64,000 bases of DNA, from contig NZ_NFIP01000002.1 of the NCBI RefSeq assembly GCF_002161805.1, forward strand, positions 186,001-250,000, written 5' to 3'. Origin of the DNA: Collinsella sp. An307. GTDB lineage: Bacteria; Actinomycetota; Coriobacteriia; Coriobacteriales; Coriobacteriaceae. Below are positions 34,695 to 46,028 of the stretch, in pieces (positions within the stretch are counted from its first letter, which is position 1; each line of letters opens with the position of its first letter). The notes under the pieces are model-generated. The model was not told the origin of the DNA. It made no database searches and worked only from the letters and a program-made list of their open reading frames with translations. Made by a program: the position numbers and the translations under genes.

Positions 34695-36218
34695 ATGAGG
34701 AACATCTCTAGACCGATTATTGCGGGGGCTGTCGGCGTCTTGTTGCTTACTGCGGTAACAGTGCCTGTTTGCGCATTTGCCGAGGGGCAGAACGACGCCG
34801 TGACTTCACAGCAAGATGAAGCTGCGGCCGTTTTCGATGACGTTGCTGTCACTGCTGACGATGACATAATGGCTGTTCAAGGTGATTCTTCCGCTGCAGA
34901 TGAAGGCACCCAGCAGGAACCAGAGCAAGATGCTTCGGGCGCCTTTGCGAACAGCTTCCGCTTCGTTGACGGTTATCTCATCGACGGAGCAAGCACTGAG
35001 ACTTCGCCCGAGGATGTCGGCATTTCCACTGCTGCTATCGATTTCAGCAAAGGCGGTAATACGTGGTCGAATGCTGGTGGCGGAACGTATGTGGCTACGG
35101 GTACTGACGGTTCCACTGGTATGACCGTGACGGGTGCCAAGGGTTTTGGCATCGACGTTTCGTCGTGGCAAGGTACGATTGATTGGGCCATGGTAAAGGC
35201 ATCGGGCATTGTCGATTACGCGATTATCCGATGCGGTTGGGGAGACAACTTTCGTTCTCAGGATGACCGAGAGTTTCTTAACAATGTGCGTGGTTGCCTG
35301 AACAACGGAATACCCTTTGGTATTTATATTTATTCGTATGCATATAATACTTCTATGGCGCAAAGCGAGGCGTCTCATGTAATGCGCCTGTTAAGCGAAG
35401 CGGGTCTCTCTCCTTCAAAAGTTGCCTACCCCATTTATCTTGACCTTGAGCAGCAGGATTCTTCTGGTCGTCCTTCGGGTATGGATGACGGGGTTTTTCA
35501 TACTGTCAGCAACCAGATGCTTGAGCAGATTGCCATCACATTCTGTTCATCTATCGAGAATGCCGGCTATAACGCTGGCGTGTATGCAAACAAGAATTGG
35601 TGGACTAACTATTTAACGGAAAGTTCCTTTGGTGAGTGGAGCAAGTGGGTTGCGCAATACAACACAAGTTGCACCTATTCTGGTTCGTATGATATGTGGC
35701 AGTGCATGAGCAACGGACGCATCCCGGGCATTGATGGCAACGTGGATATAAACTTTGACTTTGTCGATTTGGAGAACCTGGCACCCGAGGATCCGTCAAA
35801 TGGCGGGACGGCTGCAATGTACCGTCTTTACAATCCAAATACAGGCGAACATCTATATACTTCCGATAGAAATGAGAGAAATACTCTTGTACGTATAGGC
35901 TGGATATACGAGCAAATTGGCTGGCATGCGCCGTCCTCTTCGTCTACCCCAGTTTACCGTTTGTATAATCCGAATAATGGTGATCATCATTACACAACAG
36001 ATTCACATGAGCGAGATGTCCTAAGGTCAATTGGATGGAACTATGAGAATATTTGCTGGTATTCTGACGATTCAAAAGAAGTGGTTTTGTACCGTCTCTT
36101 CAACCCCAACCAGCTTGGACCGGGAGCTCATCACTACACTAGGGATGCCAATGAACGCGATACGCTGGTGCGCCTTGGTTGGAGGAGCGAAGGCATTGCT
36201 TGGTACGGATTGAAATAG
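34695..36218 (+). CDS. Secreted GH25 lysozyme with three DUF5648 repeats
   Basis: 507 residues. The signal peptide starts MRNISRPIIAGAVGVLLLTAVTVPVCAFA. The GH25 muramidase domain runs from about residue 155 (GFGIDVSSWQGTIDW) and holds the catalytic DxE in YPIYLDLEQQD. From about residue 375 come three copies of a 45-residue unit, YRLYNPNxGxHHYTxDxxERDxLxxIGWxYE, which is DUF5648, probably a wall- or glycan-binding module. GGAGGG precedes the chosen ATG at 34695; longer starts add a poor leader. It should cleave peptidoglycan outside the cell. A second protein with the same repeats is encoded at 40930. Confidence 0.93.
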   Translation: MRNISRPIIAGAVGVLLLTAVTVPVCAFAEGQNDAVTSQQDEAAAVFDDVAVTADDDIMAVQGDSSAADEGTQQEPEQDASGAFANSFRFVDGYLIDGASTETSPEDVGISTAAIDFSKGGNTWSNAGGGTYVATGTDGSTGMTVTGAKGFGIDVSSWQGTIDWAMVKASGIVDYAIIRCGWGDNFRSQDDREFLNNVRGCLNNGIPFGIYIYSYAYNTSMAQSEASHVMRLLSEAGLSPSKVAYPIYLDLEQQDSSGRPSGMDDGVFHTVSNQMLEQIAITFCSSIENAGYNAGVYANKNWWTNYLTESSFGEWSKWVAQYNTSCTYSGSYDMWQCMSNGRIPGIDGNVDINFDFVDLENLAPEDPSNGGTAAMYRLYNPNTGEHLYTSDRNERNTLVRIGWIYEQIGWHAPSSSSTPVYRLYNPNNGDHHYTTDSHERDVLRSIGWNYENICWYSDDSKEVVLYRLFNPNQLGPGAHHYTRDANERDTLVRLGWRSEGIAWYGLK

Positions 36219-36298
36219 TTTTTTGATATTGCCGCTACGGTCGCCGTTGCTCTTTTTTTGCAACGGCGACTCTCTTGTAGACGATTTGAAGGGAATAT

Positions 36299-38380
36299 AT
36301 GATTAAGCAGTCCTGCTGCCATTCGCTGTCTTGGTTGAGTTTATCTTCACTGACCTTACTAGAGAAGCTAGCCTGTGGTGTCTGTGCCACTGTGCTTGCA
36401 GTGGGCGGCCTTATCTTTTCAACAACACATCACGGTAGTGCAATTGCTTCGTATCTGATTCTCTCCATTTGGGTTATTGTTGCAGTTATTTCAACAATGA
36501 GGCTGTACGGAGCCTGTTCCAAAGAATCGAAAACTGCCCAAGGTAAGCGTGGAGCGTTTATTTCGCACGTCGTGATTGCCTTGATTCTTTCCCTTTTGAT
36601 TGAATGCGGGACCCTCGTCGGTTCTTTGTCTTCGAGTCCATTGCTATTTCCAGACTGGAACGTCAAGCGATTGGTGGTCTATTTTGGAATCGCTTATTCC
36701 TTCATTCTTGTAGTGCGGATTGGTGCAAGTCCTGTATCGCTTAGGAAGATATCTGAAAGCCTTCGTAAGAATCTTGACGATATTGTAAATCGCCTGCATA
36801 GTCTTTCGATCCAACTCAAAACAATCATTTTCGCGTCGGCCGCAGCTTCCGTGATCCTTGCAGGTCTATCTGTAACGGTATTTGATCTTTCCCCTTATAT
36901 TACGGTGCCTTTTTTTGCCGCGGTTTTTCTTGCAATTGCATTCCTGTGCGTGGAATGCTCGCTCCCATCCTTTCGTATTGAAAACGTCTTTCTTGCGATT
37001 GCAGTACCTGCCGGGATTATCGTTGCTATTGCTTTTCCGGCTGGTAATCTATACTCATGGGATGATGAAGTGCATTATATCCGCGCGCTACAGCTGTCTT
37101 ACATCGCTGATGTTGAGCAGACCGCCTCTGATCGCATGGTGGGCGAGCTGTTTCGTGTTGAGCCTGGATTTAGCGAAGATGTTTCCAATAAGAGGTATCC
37201 AATCAATTTAGATCAGACTTGGAAGAAAGAGCAAATCGATAAGACTACTGCCGAGCTTGACCGTAACAATACACTTGATTCGATCACTACGAGTAGCGGA
37301 ATAAATGCCTTTGTTGCGTCGGTAACGAGTGTTGGTTATATTCCATCTGCAATCGGATTATGGCTCGGTAGATTGTTGGGTCTGTCGTTTACCGCAACGT
37401 TCTTGATGGGGAGAATCGCAAATCTTCTCTCTTACTCACTGGTTTCATACGCTGCGATTCGGATTATCCCTGTAAAAAGACGACTTTTGCTGGTTTTGTC
37501 GCTTATGCCAACAACGCTGTTCATGGCGGCAAACTATTCGTATGATCCGTGGGTTATCTCGTTTACACACCTCGCGCTTGCTATGTTTTTGCGGGAATAC
37601 CTTAAAGCCGGCTCTATTGATTACGGCAGGGTTCTTGTTTCTATCGGGGTGTTCTTTATAGCGTTTTGCCCCAAAGCTGTCTACTTCCCAATCATGGGTA
37701 TAGTTTGCATCTTGTTATGGACCCGTTGTGATAAGAGTGATGCTAAGAAATGCATCATCTTCGCTCTGTTTATGGCGTTTCTTCTCATCGTCTCGTTTAT
37801 GCTTCCCATCATATTGCCGGTTCCCGGTGATGTCGGAGATCTTCGTGGCGGAACTGAGGTTAATTCTTCCGGGCAGCTGTCATTTGTGATGCAAAGCCCC
37901 CTTGGCTATCTCTCTATTTTGATTCGCTTCTTATTGGGTAACTACCTAACCGTTGGAACAATCGAAGATGGCTTTACCAATCTTTCGTATATGGGTTCGT
38001 TAAACAGTATGTATCCATTTTTGACCGGTTTTGTCTTTATTGCGGTCATAGTGGTTTCGATACTCGATTCTGATAGTTTGTCCGCCCGGATGCTCTCGGC
38101 AAAGAATAGGCTCTGGGCCAGTTTCATAATCGTTTGTACTTTGGCCCTAGTCTGCTCCGCCTTATATATTTCTTTTACCGCTGTAGGTTCCTCAACTATT
38201 GCCGGTGTGCAAGCACGATACATGGCCCCTTTGTGGCTACTTGTGTTTTGCTTTGTCTTCTCGTTTCGAGTTGAAGCTCATTTCTCTAGTAGAGCTTTTT
38301 CGTGCGTTGTAGGAATTGGCACAGGATTGTTACTATATGGGACTCTTTGGTTGCTAGTGGTTTCGCGCATATTTGCATAG
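36299..38380 (+). CDS. DUF2142 multi-pass membrane protein
   Basis: 693 residues with about 12-13 membrane segments. One large outside loop around residues 250-340 contains YSWDDEVHYIRALQLSYIADVE, the Asp-Asp-Glu-x-His motif of DUF2142 proteins, which resemble GT-C transferases and polymerases. The later KRRLLLVLSLMPTTLFMAANYSYD is also family-like. It may transfer or polymerise sugars from lipid carriers outside the membrane; this is inferred from fold type and the glycan neighbours. It lies between the lysozyme and a two-domain glycosyltransferase, all on the same strand. Confidence 0.87.
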   Translation: MIKQSCCHSLSWLSLSSLTLLEKLACGVCATVLAVGGLIFSTTHHGSAIASYLILSIWVIVAVISTMRLYGACSKESKTAQGKRGAFISHVVIALILSLLIECGTLVGSLSSSPLLFPDWNVKRLVVYFGIAYSFILVVRIGASPVSLRKISESLRKNLDDIVNRLHSLSIQLKTIIFASAAASVILAGLSVTVFDLSPYITVPFFAAVFLAIAFLCVECSLPSFRIENVFLAIAVPAGIIVAIAFPAGNLYSWDDEVHYIRALQLSYIADVEQTASDRMVGELFRVEPGFSEDVSNKRYPINLDQTWKKEQIDKTTAELDRNNTLDSITTSSGINAFVASVTSVGYIPSAIGLWLGRLLGLSFTATFLMGRIANLLSYSLVSYAAIRIIPVKRRLLLVLSLMPTTLFMAANYSYDPWVISFTHLALAMFLREYLKAGSIDYGRVLVSIGVFFIAFCPKAVYFPIMGIVCILLWTRCDKSDAKKCIIFALFMAFLLIVSFMLPIILPVPGDVGDLRGGTEVNSSGQLSFVMQSPLGYLSILIRFLLGNYLTVGTIEDGFTNLSYMGSLNSMYPFLTGFVFIAVIVVSILDSDSLSARMLSAKNRLWASFIIVCTLALVCSALYISFTAVGSSTIAGVQARYMAPLWLLVFCFVFSFRVEAHFSSRAFSCVVGIGTGLLLYGTLWLLVVSRIFA

Positions 38381-38403
38381 AGGCTGTTTTCGGCTGTTAG
38401 GAT

Positions 38404-40830
38404 GTGATTTGGTTGAAGGTTAAGTTCGGCAAGGTATGTCGTGGCGGAGGCGTAATCTACATCGACGCGCAAATTACCGTATTGCCGGGTACCACAGAGA
38501 TGAGGGTTTCCGCCAAATCGGAGTGTGGGGTGGATTTGCCGGTCGAAGTCTACTATCTAAATCGGCATCAAAGCAACTCAGTGTCAAGTGGGGGTGCTAT
38601 GCGGAATTGCGTCCTCGCAACACCGATGTTGAACACGAGCAAGATTATTTTCACGTTTGAGGCCATTGGCGCGGGCAGGGATGTTATTGATTCAAAGGTA
38701 AAGCGTGTTCGACGCACCCTTACAAAATGGCTTTCTCGCCTGAACTATAAACTCAACTATGGTGAGGTCTCTCATCTGCGCGACATTGATCGTTTTACAT
38801 ATTCCGACCAGATCCATATCAAGCCAATGTACTGTTCGGTGGCCGAGAAGCGACATCAGTTAGTGGTGAAGGGAATCATCTGCACCCCTTCTGAAACTGG
38901 CAGACCACAGCTACAGCTGCTTGCATCTGACGGTAATCAAGTTGATGAATTCTCACCTTACCTGCTGCCGACACAACAAGTTGTCTATGATGGCGTTCCG
39001 AGAGCTGAAACAAGCTTTACGGCTCGAATTCCGGACGACGGAAATGCATATTGCCTTGTGGCCAAAGGCGGGGGCGATGTTCGCTCGGGTTTTATGAGCC
39101 TGTACAAGGGGCGCACGACTCCTGCCTTTACCAATCATTTTATGTTCTACTACCGTGCCGTCCGGGCGTGGATTTGGCCTAACCTGGCTCGTGACCATGC
39201 GCGCAAGTACGAGCTTGCAAATCCACGGGATTACGTTGTCGCAAATGGCCCAAAAATAAGTATCGTTGTGCCCTTGTATAACACTCCAGTTGCCTTTCTT
39301 CGCGAGATGGTTCAATCTGTTTTGGACCAACTTTATACTGACTGGGAGCTCGTTCTGGTTAATTCCACTCCGGATAATCAACAGCTGTGTCACGAGCTCG
39401 ACTCGATTTCCGACGATAGAGTTAAGATTCTCACACTATCGGAGAACTTGGGGATTTCTGAGAACACTAACGCCGGTATTCAAGCGTGCACCGGTGAATA
39501 TATCGCGTTCTTCGACCATGACGACGTGCTCGATAAACTTGTCTTGTTCCGCTATGCCAAGGAGATATCCGAACACCCTGAAATAGATGCCCTGTATTGC
39601 GACGAGGACATTCTTTCGGAAAACGGCGAATACTCTGCCCCACATTTCAAGTCAGATTTTAACTTGGATTTGCTTCGGGCTCATAACTATGTAACTCATT
39701 TGCTTACCGTGCGGGCTGATTACGTGCGTGACCTGATGCTTCGCAAAGAGTACGACGGAGCACAGGACTATGATTTTGTGTTGCGTTTGGCAGAGCGTAC
39801 GGACAGATTCGCTCATATTCCAGAGGTGCTGTATCACTGGCGCGCAAGCGCTACATCCACCGCCAGTAATTCTCAGAGCAAGCCTTATGCTCAACTTGCT
39901 GGCTTGCGCGCTCTTGACGAACATCTCTCTCGCTGCTCCCTTTCTGCTCGAGCAGCAGAATCGGATGTCATGTTTTTCTATAAGACCTCCTACCGGGTAG
40001 AGGGGAGTCCGCTTGTCAGCATAATCATTCCAAACAAAGATAGTGTTGAGGTGCTTTCGCGCTGCGTGGATTCTTTGGAGCAGATTACTTCCTACAAGTA
40101 TTTTGAAGTGGTAATCGTTGAAAACAACAGCGTGTGCACCGATACGTTTAAATTCTATGACGAAGTCCAGACAAGGTACGACAACGTGCGCGTTATCACG
40201 TGGTCTGATGAGTTTAACTACTCGAATATAAATAACTATGGTGCCGAGCACGCCCGCGGCGACTACCTTTTGCTCTTGAATAATGATACTGAGATCATTG
40301 AGCCAAACTGGCTTGATTCTATGCTGGGGTTCTGTCAGCGCAAGGATGTTGCTGTCGTAGGTGCAAAATTACTCTATCCCGACGATACTATTCAGCATGC
40401 GGGGGTTGCCATGTTAAGTTGCAAAACCCTTGCAGAAGTTGGCGGCCCGGTTCACGTGTTCTGTCATCTGGATAAAGACGATTGCGGTTATATGAATCGC
40501 GCAGCTTTTTCGCAAGATGTTTCTGTTGTTACCGGTGCGTGCCTTCTTACCAAAAGGTCCGTATTCGACCAGTTGGGTGGCCTTTCTGGGCGATACGCGG
40601 TTGCATATAACGATGTTGATTATTGTCTGAGGGCTCGAGAGGCAGGATATTTGGTAGTTTATGATGCAGACGCCGTACTCTACCATTACGAGTCGTTTAG
40701 CCGCGGTAGCGACGAAGTCGGAGAACGTGCAGTACGCTTTGTTACCGAGCAAGGTAAGCTTAGAGAAGATTGGCCTGAGTACTTCACTGGAGCAGATCCG
40801 TATTACGGAAAATATCTAAATCTTGTCTAG
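38404..40830 (+). CDS. Two-domain family 2 glycosyltransferase
   Basis: 808 residues. An N-terminal 280-residue region of unclear fold is followed by a first GT-A domain near 284 (ISIVVPLYNTPVAFLREMVQSVL, metal site FFDHDDVLDK, then YCDEDILSENGEY). A second starts near 536 (VSIIIPNKDSVEVLSRCVDSLE, metal site LLLNNDTEII). Both domains keep their acidic motifs, so both may be active, as in bifunctional enzymes of rhamnan and O-antigen synthesis. A GTG start is used. It is homologous to the 596-residue protein at 47622. The order with DUF2142 suggests one transcription unit. Confidence 0.9.
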   Translation: MIWLKVKFGKVCRGGGVIYIDAQITVLPGTTEMRVSAKSECGVDLPVEVYYLNRHQSNSVSSGGAMRNCVLATPMLNTSKIIFTFEAIGAGRDVIDSKVKRVRRTLTKWLSRLNYKLNYGEVSHLRDIDRFTYSDQIHIKPMYCSVAEKRHQLVVKGIICTPSETGRPQLQLLASDGNQVDEFSPYLLPTQQVVYDGVPRAETSFTARIPDDGNAYCLVAKGGGDVRSGFMSLYKGRTTPAFTNHFMFYYRAVRAWIWPNLARDHARKYELANPRDYVVANGPKISIVVPLYNTPVAFLREMVQSVLDQLYTDWELVLVNSTPDNQQLCHELDSISDDRVKILTLSENLGISENTNAGIQACTGEYIAFFDHDDVLDKLVLFRYAKEISEHPEIDALYCDEDILSENGEYSAPHFKSDFNLDLLRAHNYVTHLLTVRADYVRDLMLRKEYDGAQDYDFVLRLAERTDRFAHIPEVLYHWRASATSTASNSQSKPYAQLAGLRALDEHLSRCSLSARAAESDVMFFYKTSYRVEGSPLVSIIIPNKDSVEVLSRCVDSLEQITSYKYFEVVIVENNSVCTDTFKFYDEVQTRYDNVRVITWSDEFNYSNINNYGAEHARGDYLLLLNNDTEIIEPNWLDSMLGFCQRKDVAVVGAKLLYPDDTIQHAGVAMLSCKTLAEVGGPVHVFCHLDKDDCGYMNRAAFSQDVSVVTGACLLTKRSVFDQLGGLSGRYAVAYNDVDYCLRAREAGYLVVYDADAVLYHYESFSRGSDEVGERAVRFVTEQGKLREDWPEYFTGADPYYGKYLNLV

Positions 40831-40854
40831 AATTACTTGTTGTCGAGATGCTCC

Positions 40855-40890
40855 ATGGGGCGGATGCGGCCTACTCAATATCCGCCCCAT
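40855..40890. terminator. Hairpin between convergent genes (probable terminator)
   Basis: ATGGGGCGGAT (40855-40865) and ATCCGCCCCAT (40880-40890) form a perfect 11-bp stem between the glycosyltransferase and the minus-strand DUF5648 gene. The U-tract is weak on both sides. Confidence 0.6.
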
Positions 40891-40929
40891 ACGGTTTCAT
40901 CGTTCGGGCCAATGTCCGTAAGTGTGTCG

Positions 40930-41664
40930 TTAATGACAATCCTTGCAAGGGGCATCTTTGCCGGCAGCCTGCGCCTGTTGAACTGTGCCACTTAAGATGG
41001 TGTGCGAGCGCCCGAGTGCTGGGCAGTCTTTGGTCGAATGCCATTTGGTGCCGCCGGGTGTCCAGTAAACGACGCATTCTTGCGGTGTCGAAGGTTGGAA
41101 GGGGGCGCTGGCTCCTGATCCACCTTGGGATTGGCTTCCATTGCTTGGAGTGGTGGGCGGAAGTTGGACGGCGTACCAAGCCACATCTTCCTTCCTCCAG
41201 CCAATGTTTCCAAGCGTGTTGTACTCATTCAGGCTCGTGGTGTAGTGATGCGTTCCAATTACCTCATTGGGGTTAAAAAGTCTGTAGACTTTAACTGTCT
41301 TGGCTTCGTCGGAATACCAACCTATATTCTCGTATGTCCAGCCAATACGAACCAGCGCGTCTCTTTCGTTGGCGTCCATAGTGTAGTGGTGGTCCCCACT
41401 ATTGGGGTTGTACAGGCGATAGACGGGAGACTGAGATTGGGTGGGCGCAATCCAAGCGCAACCTTCCTGGACCCAGCCGATTCTTCCAAGTGTTGCGTAT
41501 TCGTTTGCATCGTGAGTGTAATGGTGTTCGCCCGTGCTGCTGTTATAAAGCCTGTAGATGGTTGTTGTTTCGGCTGCCTGCGCAGCGGTTGGAGTAATTG
41601 CCAAGGCGGCAATTAGTACGAAGAGCGAGGCAAATAGCCTCCTAGTGAGCGTGCGTACTTTCAT
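40930..41664 (-). CDS. Secreted DUF5648 repeat protein with Cys-rich C-terminus
   Basis: 244 residues. The signal peptide is MKVRTLTRRLFASLFVLIAALAITPTAAQA. Three DUF5648 units follow (IYRLYNSSTGEHHYTHDANEYATLGRIGW and so on), very like those of the lysozyme at 34695. After a Pro/Ser/Gly linker the last 50 residues read VVYWTPGGTKWHSTKDCPALG and end CKDCH, a small Cys/His domain found at the end of many secreted proteins, probably metal-binding or disulphide-bonded. There is no enzyme domain, so it may be a wall-bound adhesin or a decoy of the lysozyme. The role is inferred. Confidence 0.88.
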   Translation of the reverse strand: MKVRTLTRRLFASLFVLIAALAITPTAAQAAETTTIYRLYNSSTGEHHYTHDANEYATLGRIGWVQEGCAWIAPTQSQSPVYRLYNPNSGDHHYTMDANERDALVRIGWTYENIGWYSDEAKTVKVYRLFNPNEVIGTHHYTTSLNEYNTLGNIGWRKEDVAWYAVQLPPTTPSNGSQSQGGSGASAPFQPSTPQECVVYWTPGGTKWHSTKDCPALGRSHTILSGTVQQAQAAGKDAPCKDCH

Positions 41665-41889
41665 AGACTCTTCCTTCCCAACAAATACGCGTCGCTATCC
41701 GCATTATCAATGATGCTAGCATTCCCTTATGTGTTTAATTGGTTCAATCGGCGGGTGGTTGGTGCTGAATGAATAACAGTGTTCGTCGCGCTTAAAGTTT
41801 TGGCTCTGCAAAACCACCGCTAACATCCCTGAGTGCTCAGCGAATGGGTGCGGGCGTCCCATAGTGTGTGCCTCGTAATCGAGTAGGAG
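41665..41889. other. Intergenic region, no gene seen
   Basis: Upstream region of the minus-strand DUF5648 gene; no gene or clear promoter pair seen. Confidence 0.3.
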
Positions 41890-41973
41890 TCCCTCGCACT
41901 CACTCGCGAAGAGGGGCCGGCCAATGTTGTCGGCACCGACGGAGGTCTGGACCGTTCGGGCGACCCGCCACAG

Positions 41974-42604
41974 CTATTGCCACAGGCGGCGCGAGGGCAC
42001 GCCGCGGAGGGGCGCGAGGAATGACTTGAGACTCGAGTGCAGGGAGTTCACGAACGCCGGGCGCCGGTTCGTTTCGGGCGCGCCTGACCTGAACGCCTCG
42101 CGGCGTGCGCCCATCCTGGGAAGGAGCCTGCGGTAGGCGCCGTGCAGGCCGGTGGCGACCAGGGTCCCGACGAGACCTTGCTCTCGAGCGCGCGGCCGAC
42201 CTGCTCGTCGGTGCAACGACCGCAGCTGGAGAGTTCCGGGAGGACACCCCCGCGGTCATTGGCTCCGCAGACGGCGTAGGGATGCTCGCTGGAGACGTCC
42301 CATATGGAGACTTGGCCGTTGTGCCTCATGGCCTTGCGCGGCTTTGAGAAGGACTGCCTGCGGTTTCTACCCGCGAGTGACTCGGCGACTAGCGTGCCGT
42401 CGACCTGAACCTGAATCTTCACCTTGACGGGGCGAGCACGCCACCGGTCGAGGCTGTGAACGAGAGTCCGTAGCCGCGACAGAGCCAGCGCTGGGCGCCG
42501 GAGGCGGCTAGGCTGCGGCGCACGGGGCCCGTCGCGCCGCATATCGGGCTCCCCTTTGCGGGAGAATGATCTATGCGATGCGTATAAAAAGCTATCGGAC
42601 GCAA
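41974..42604 (-). pseudogene. IS1595/ISXO2-type transposase remnant
   Basis: Three minus-strand frames carry consecutive pieces. First is a zinc-ribbon N-terminus (GAQRWLCRGYGLSFTASTG, 42419-42604, with some Cys lost). Then a core piece, KVKIQVQVDGTLVAESLAG..., in the frame 42048-42542. Last is the C-terminus FVNSLHSSLKSFLAPLRGVPSRRLW (41974-42216). Two frameshifts and an internal deletion are required. The pattern zinc ribbon, VDxTxV, VNSLHSxLKxFLAPxRGV is that of IS1595-family transposases. No intact terminal repeats are seen. Confidence 0.72.
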
Positions 42605-42954
42605 TTCAGAACCGAGATAGTCGGGCGGATAGGAGTTTTCTGCATCGCGTCGGGAAATGCCTGTATTCTAAAATTGAAATGCTGACAGAACGGTACTAAG
42701 ATGTGACGCTCCGTCAGCGTAAAGAATAATACCGTCGAATCTTTAGTCCTCAATGGCAGTCTCCGCATGTTTCATTTCCCCTGTGGCTTGGGTCTCATAA
42801 AGAGTGCCGTTTGAGATTCCAAGACTTTCGCATTCCGTCTCGGCGCTGTCAATCGCAGTGAAGCCGTCGAACGTCACCTTTCACTCGTGCGGTGTCCTCA
42901 CGCGCTTTTCAAGACTTGGAATCTCGGTGATGAGTGCTTGTGGGTTAATACGCC
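42605..42954. other. Intergenic region with a short inverted repeat
   Basis: GAGATTCCAAG near 42810 and CTTGGAATCTC near 42916 are inverted copies. A minus-strand stretch at 42742-42880 could be read as 46 codons (VTFDGFTAIDSAE...) but has no start or known family. It looks like gene debris. Confidence 0.35.
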
Positions 42955-42988
42955 ATGTACGTAATATCCCCGTACATTTGGTTATACT
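42955..42988 (+). promoter_or_regulatory. Promoter and operator of the DUF1778/GNAT module
   Basis: Perfect inverted repeat ATGTACG-9-CGTACAT at 42955-42977 ends 5 bases before a -10 box TATACT (42983-42988). The repeat would cover the -35 position, a standard site for autorepression by a ribbon-helix-helix antitoxin. Confidence 0.6.
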
Positions 42989-43033
42989 GCTAAAATGTCG
43001 TATTGCGAGTGAGTTATGTGAGGAGGATTCCCC

Positions 43034-43306
43034 ATGGCAACGGTTTCGATGCAGAAACGAGCTCGTCTGGACATGCGTATGACGGAAGCGCAGCGCAGGG
43101 AGATTGAGCATGCAGCTGCAATCAAAGGCATGAGCCTGACCCAGTGGGCTCTCGAGAACCTGCTTTCCGCAGCTCGTCGGGATGTTTCAGAGGAGTCCAC
43201 AACCCGTCTTTCGATAGACGCCTTCAATGAGTTCAAGAACGCTCTCGATGCCGGTATGCCCGAAGAGGCGCGTCGGCTTTTGCAACGTGAGCCGGTATGG
43301 AAATGA
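43034..43306 (+). CDS. DUF1778 antitoxin (TacA-like)
   Basis: 90 residues. The N-terminal ribbon-helix-helix reads KRARLDMRMTEAQRREIEHAAAIKGMSLTQWALENLL, the DUF1778 pattern. The C-terminal tail (STTRLSIDAFNEFKNALDAGMPEEARRLL) is the toxin-binding half. Such proteins repress their own operon and block the acetyltransferase toxin. A strong GAGGAGG precedes the ATG. The toxin gene overlaps its end by 10 bases. An inverted repeat at the promoter fits autoregulation. Confidence 0.92.
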   Translation: MATVSMQKRARLDMRMTEAQRREIEHAAAIKGMSLTQWALENLLSAARRDVSEESTTRLSIDAFNEFKNALDAGMPEEARRLLQREPVWK

Positions 43307-43779
43307 GCTGCTTCTCGGCGCCTCGTAAGCTCTTGGAGTCAGACGACGTGAGAGATTTTATCTCTGGTGTTGATGTGGTGGATGCATGGGTGCATTGCCG
43401 TGCGCACCGGAGCATGAGGCAAGGGACTGCGATCGTTTACGTTGTCTACAGCGGGCGAATCATCGCGGGGCTCTACGCGTTGAGCGCGCATTCCGTATTG
43501 CGCACCGATGTCGAGGGTGGCTGGCTGAAGCGCAATACCCCAGAGCACATACCTGCGATACTTCTGGGGATGCTGGGCGTAGATGTTCATTTTCAGGGCC
43601 AGGGGCTGGGAGCCTCCCTTTTAAGGGACGCTATACTGCGTTCCGTCGAGGTGTCTGGTCAGATAGGAGCCCGAGCGCTTCTGGTCGATCCGGCAAACAG
43701 CGAGGCTTCTGCCTTTTATCGCCATTTTGGGTTTAAGGAACTGGGGGGAACAACCAGGCTCTTCCTGCCGCTCTGCTAG
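43297..43779 (+). CDS. GNAT-family acetyltransferase toxin (TacT-like)
   Basis: 160 residues with the GNAT fold: VYVVYSGRIIAGLYALSAHSVLR, the acetyl-CoA loop region LLGMLGVDVHFQGQGLGASLLRDAI (QGxGxG) and the C-terminal AFYRHFGFKEL. Paired with DUF1778 antitoxins, these enzymes acetylate aminoacyl-tRNAs and stop translation. Both a catalytic-type Tyr near the C-terminus (FYRHFGF) and the CoA loop are intact, so it may be active. The start at 43297 overlaps the antitoxin; a second Met lies two codons on. Confidence 0.92.
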   Translation: MEMSCFSAPRKLLESDDVRDFISGVDVVDAWVHCRAHRSMRQGTAIVYVVYSGRIIAGLYALSAHSVLRTDVEGGWLKRNTPEHIPAILLGMLGVDVHFQGQGLGASLLRDAILRSVEVSGQIGARALLVDPANSEASAFYRHFGFKELGGTTRLFLPLC

Positions 43780-43946
43780 CTGATTTGTCTGGCGTATCGA
43801 AGCGGTTCTTCAATTCGATGGAGAGTGGGGTGACGCGCGTGGCGCCGCCCTGTGCGCTTTGCCTAGAGACACCCCATCCGGCTCGCTCGCGCCCGCATGA
43901 CGCGCTAGAATCATCTCCAGCATAGGTGACTCAAGAAAGGGCGCTC

Positions 43947-45900
<1,954 letters not shown>

Positions 45901-46028
45901 GGCAGACGGGGCGCCCGCCGCGCGGCGCCCCCGCGGGCGCCATGGGGATGATCGCCCGGCGGGGGCTCCGCGCGGCGGGCGCCCTTGCGACACGATCCGA
46001 TTCCAGCACCGACATAAGGGGTGACCGC

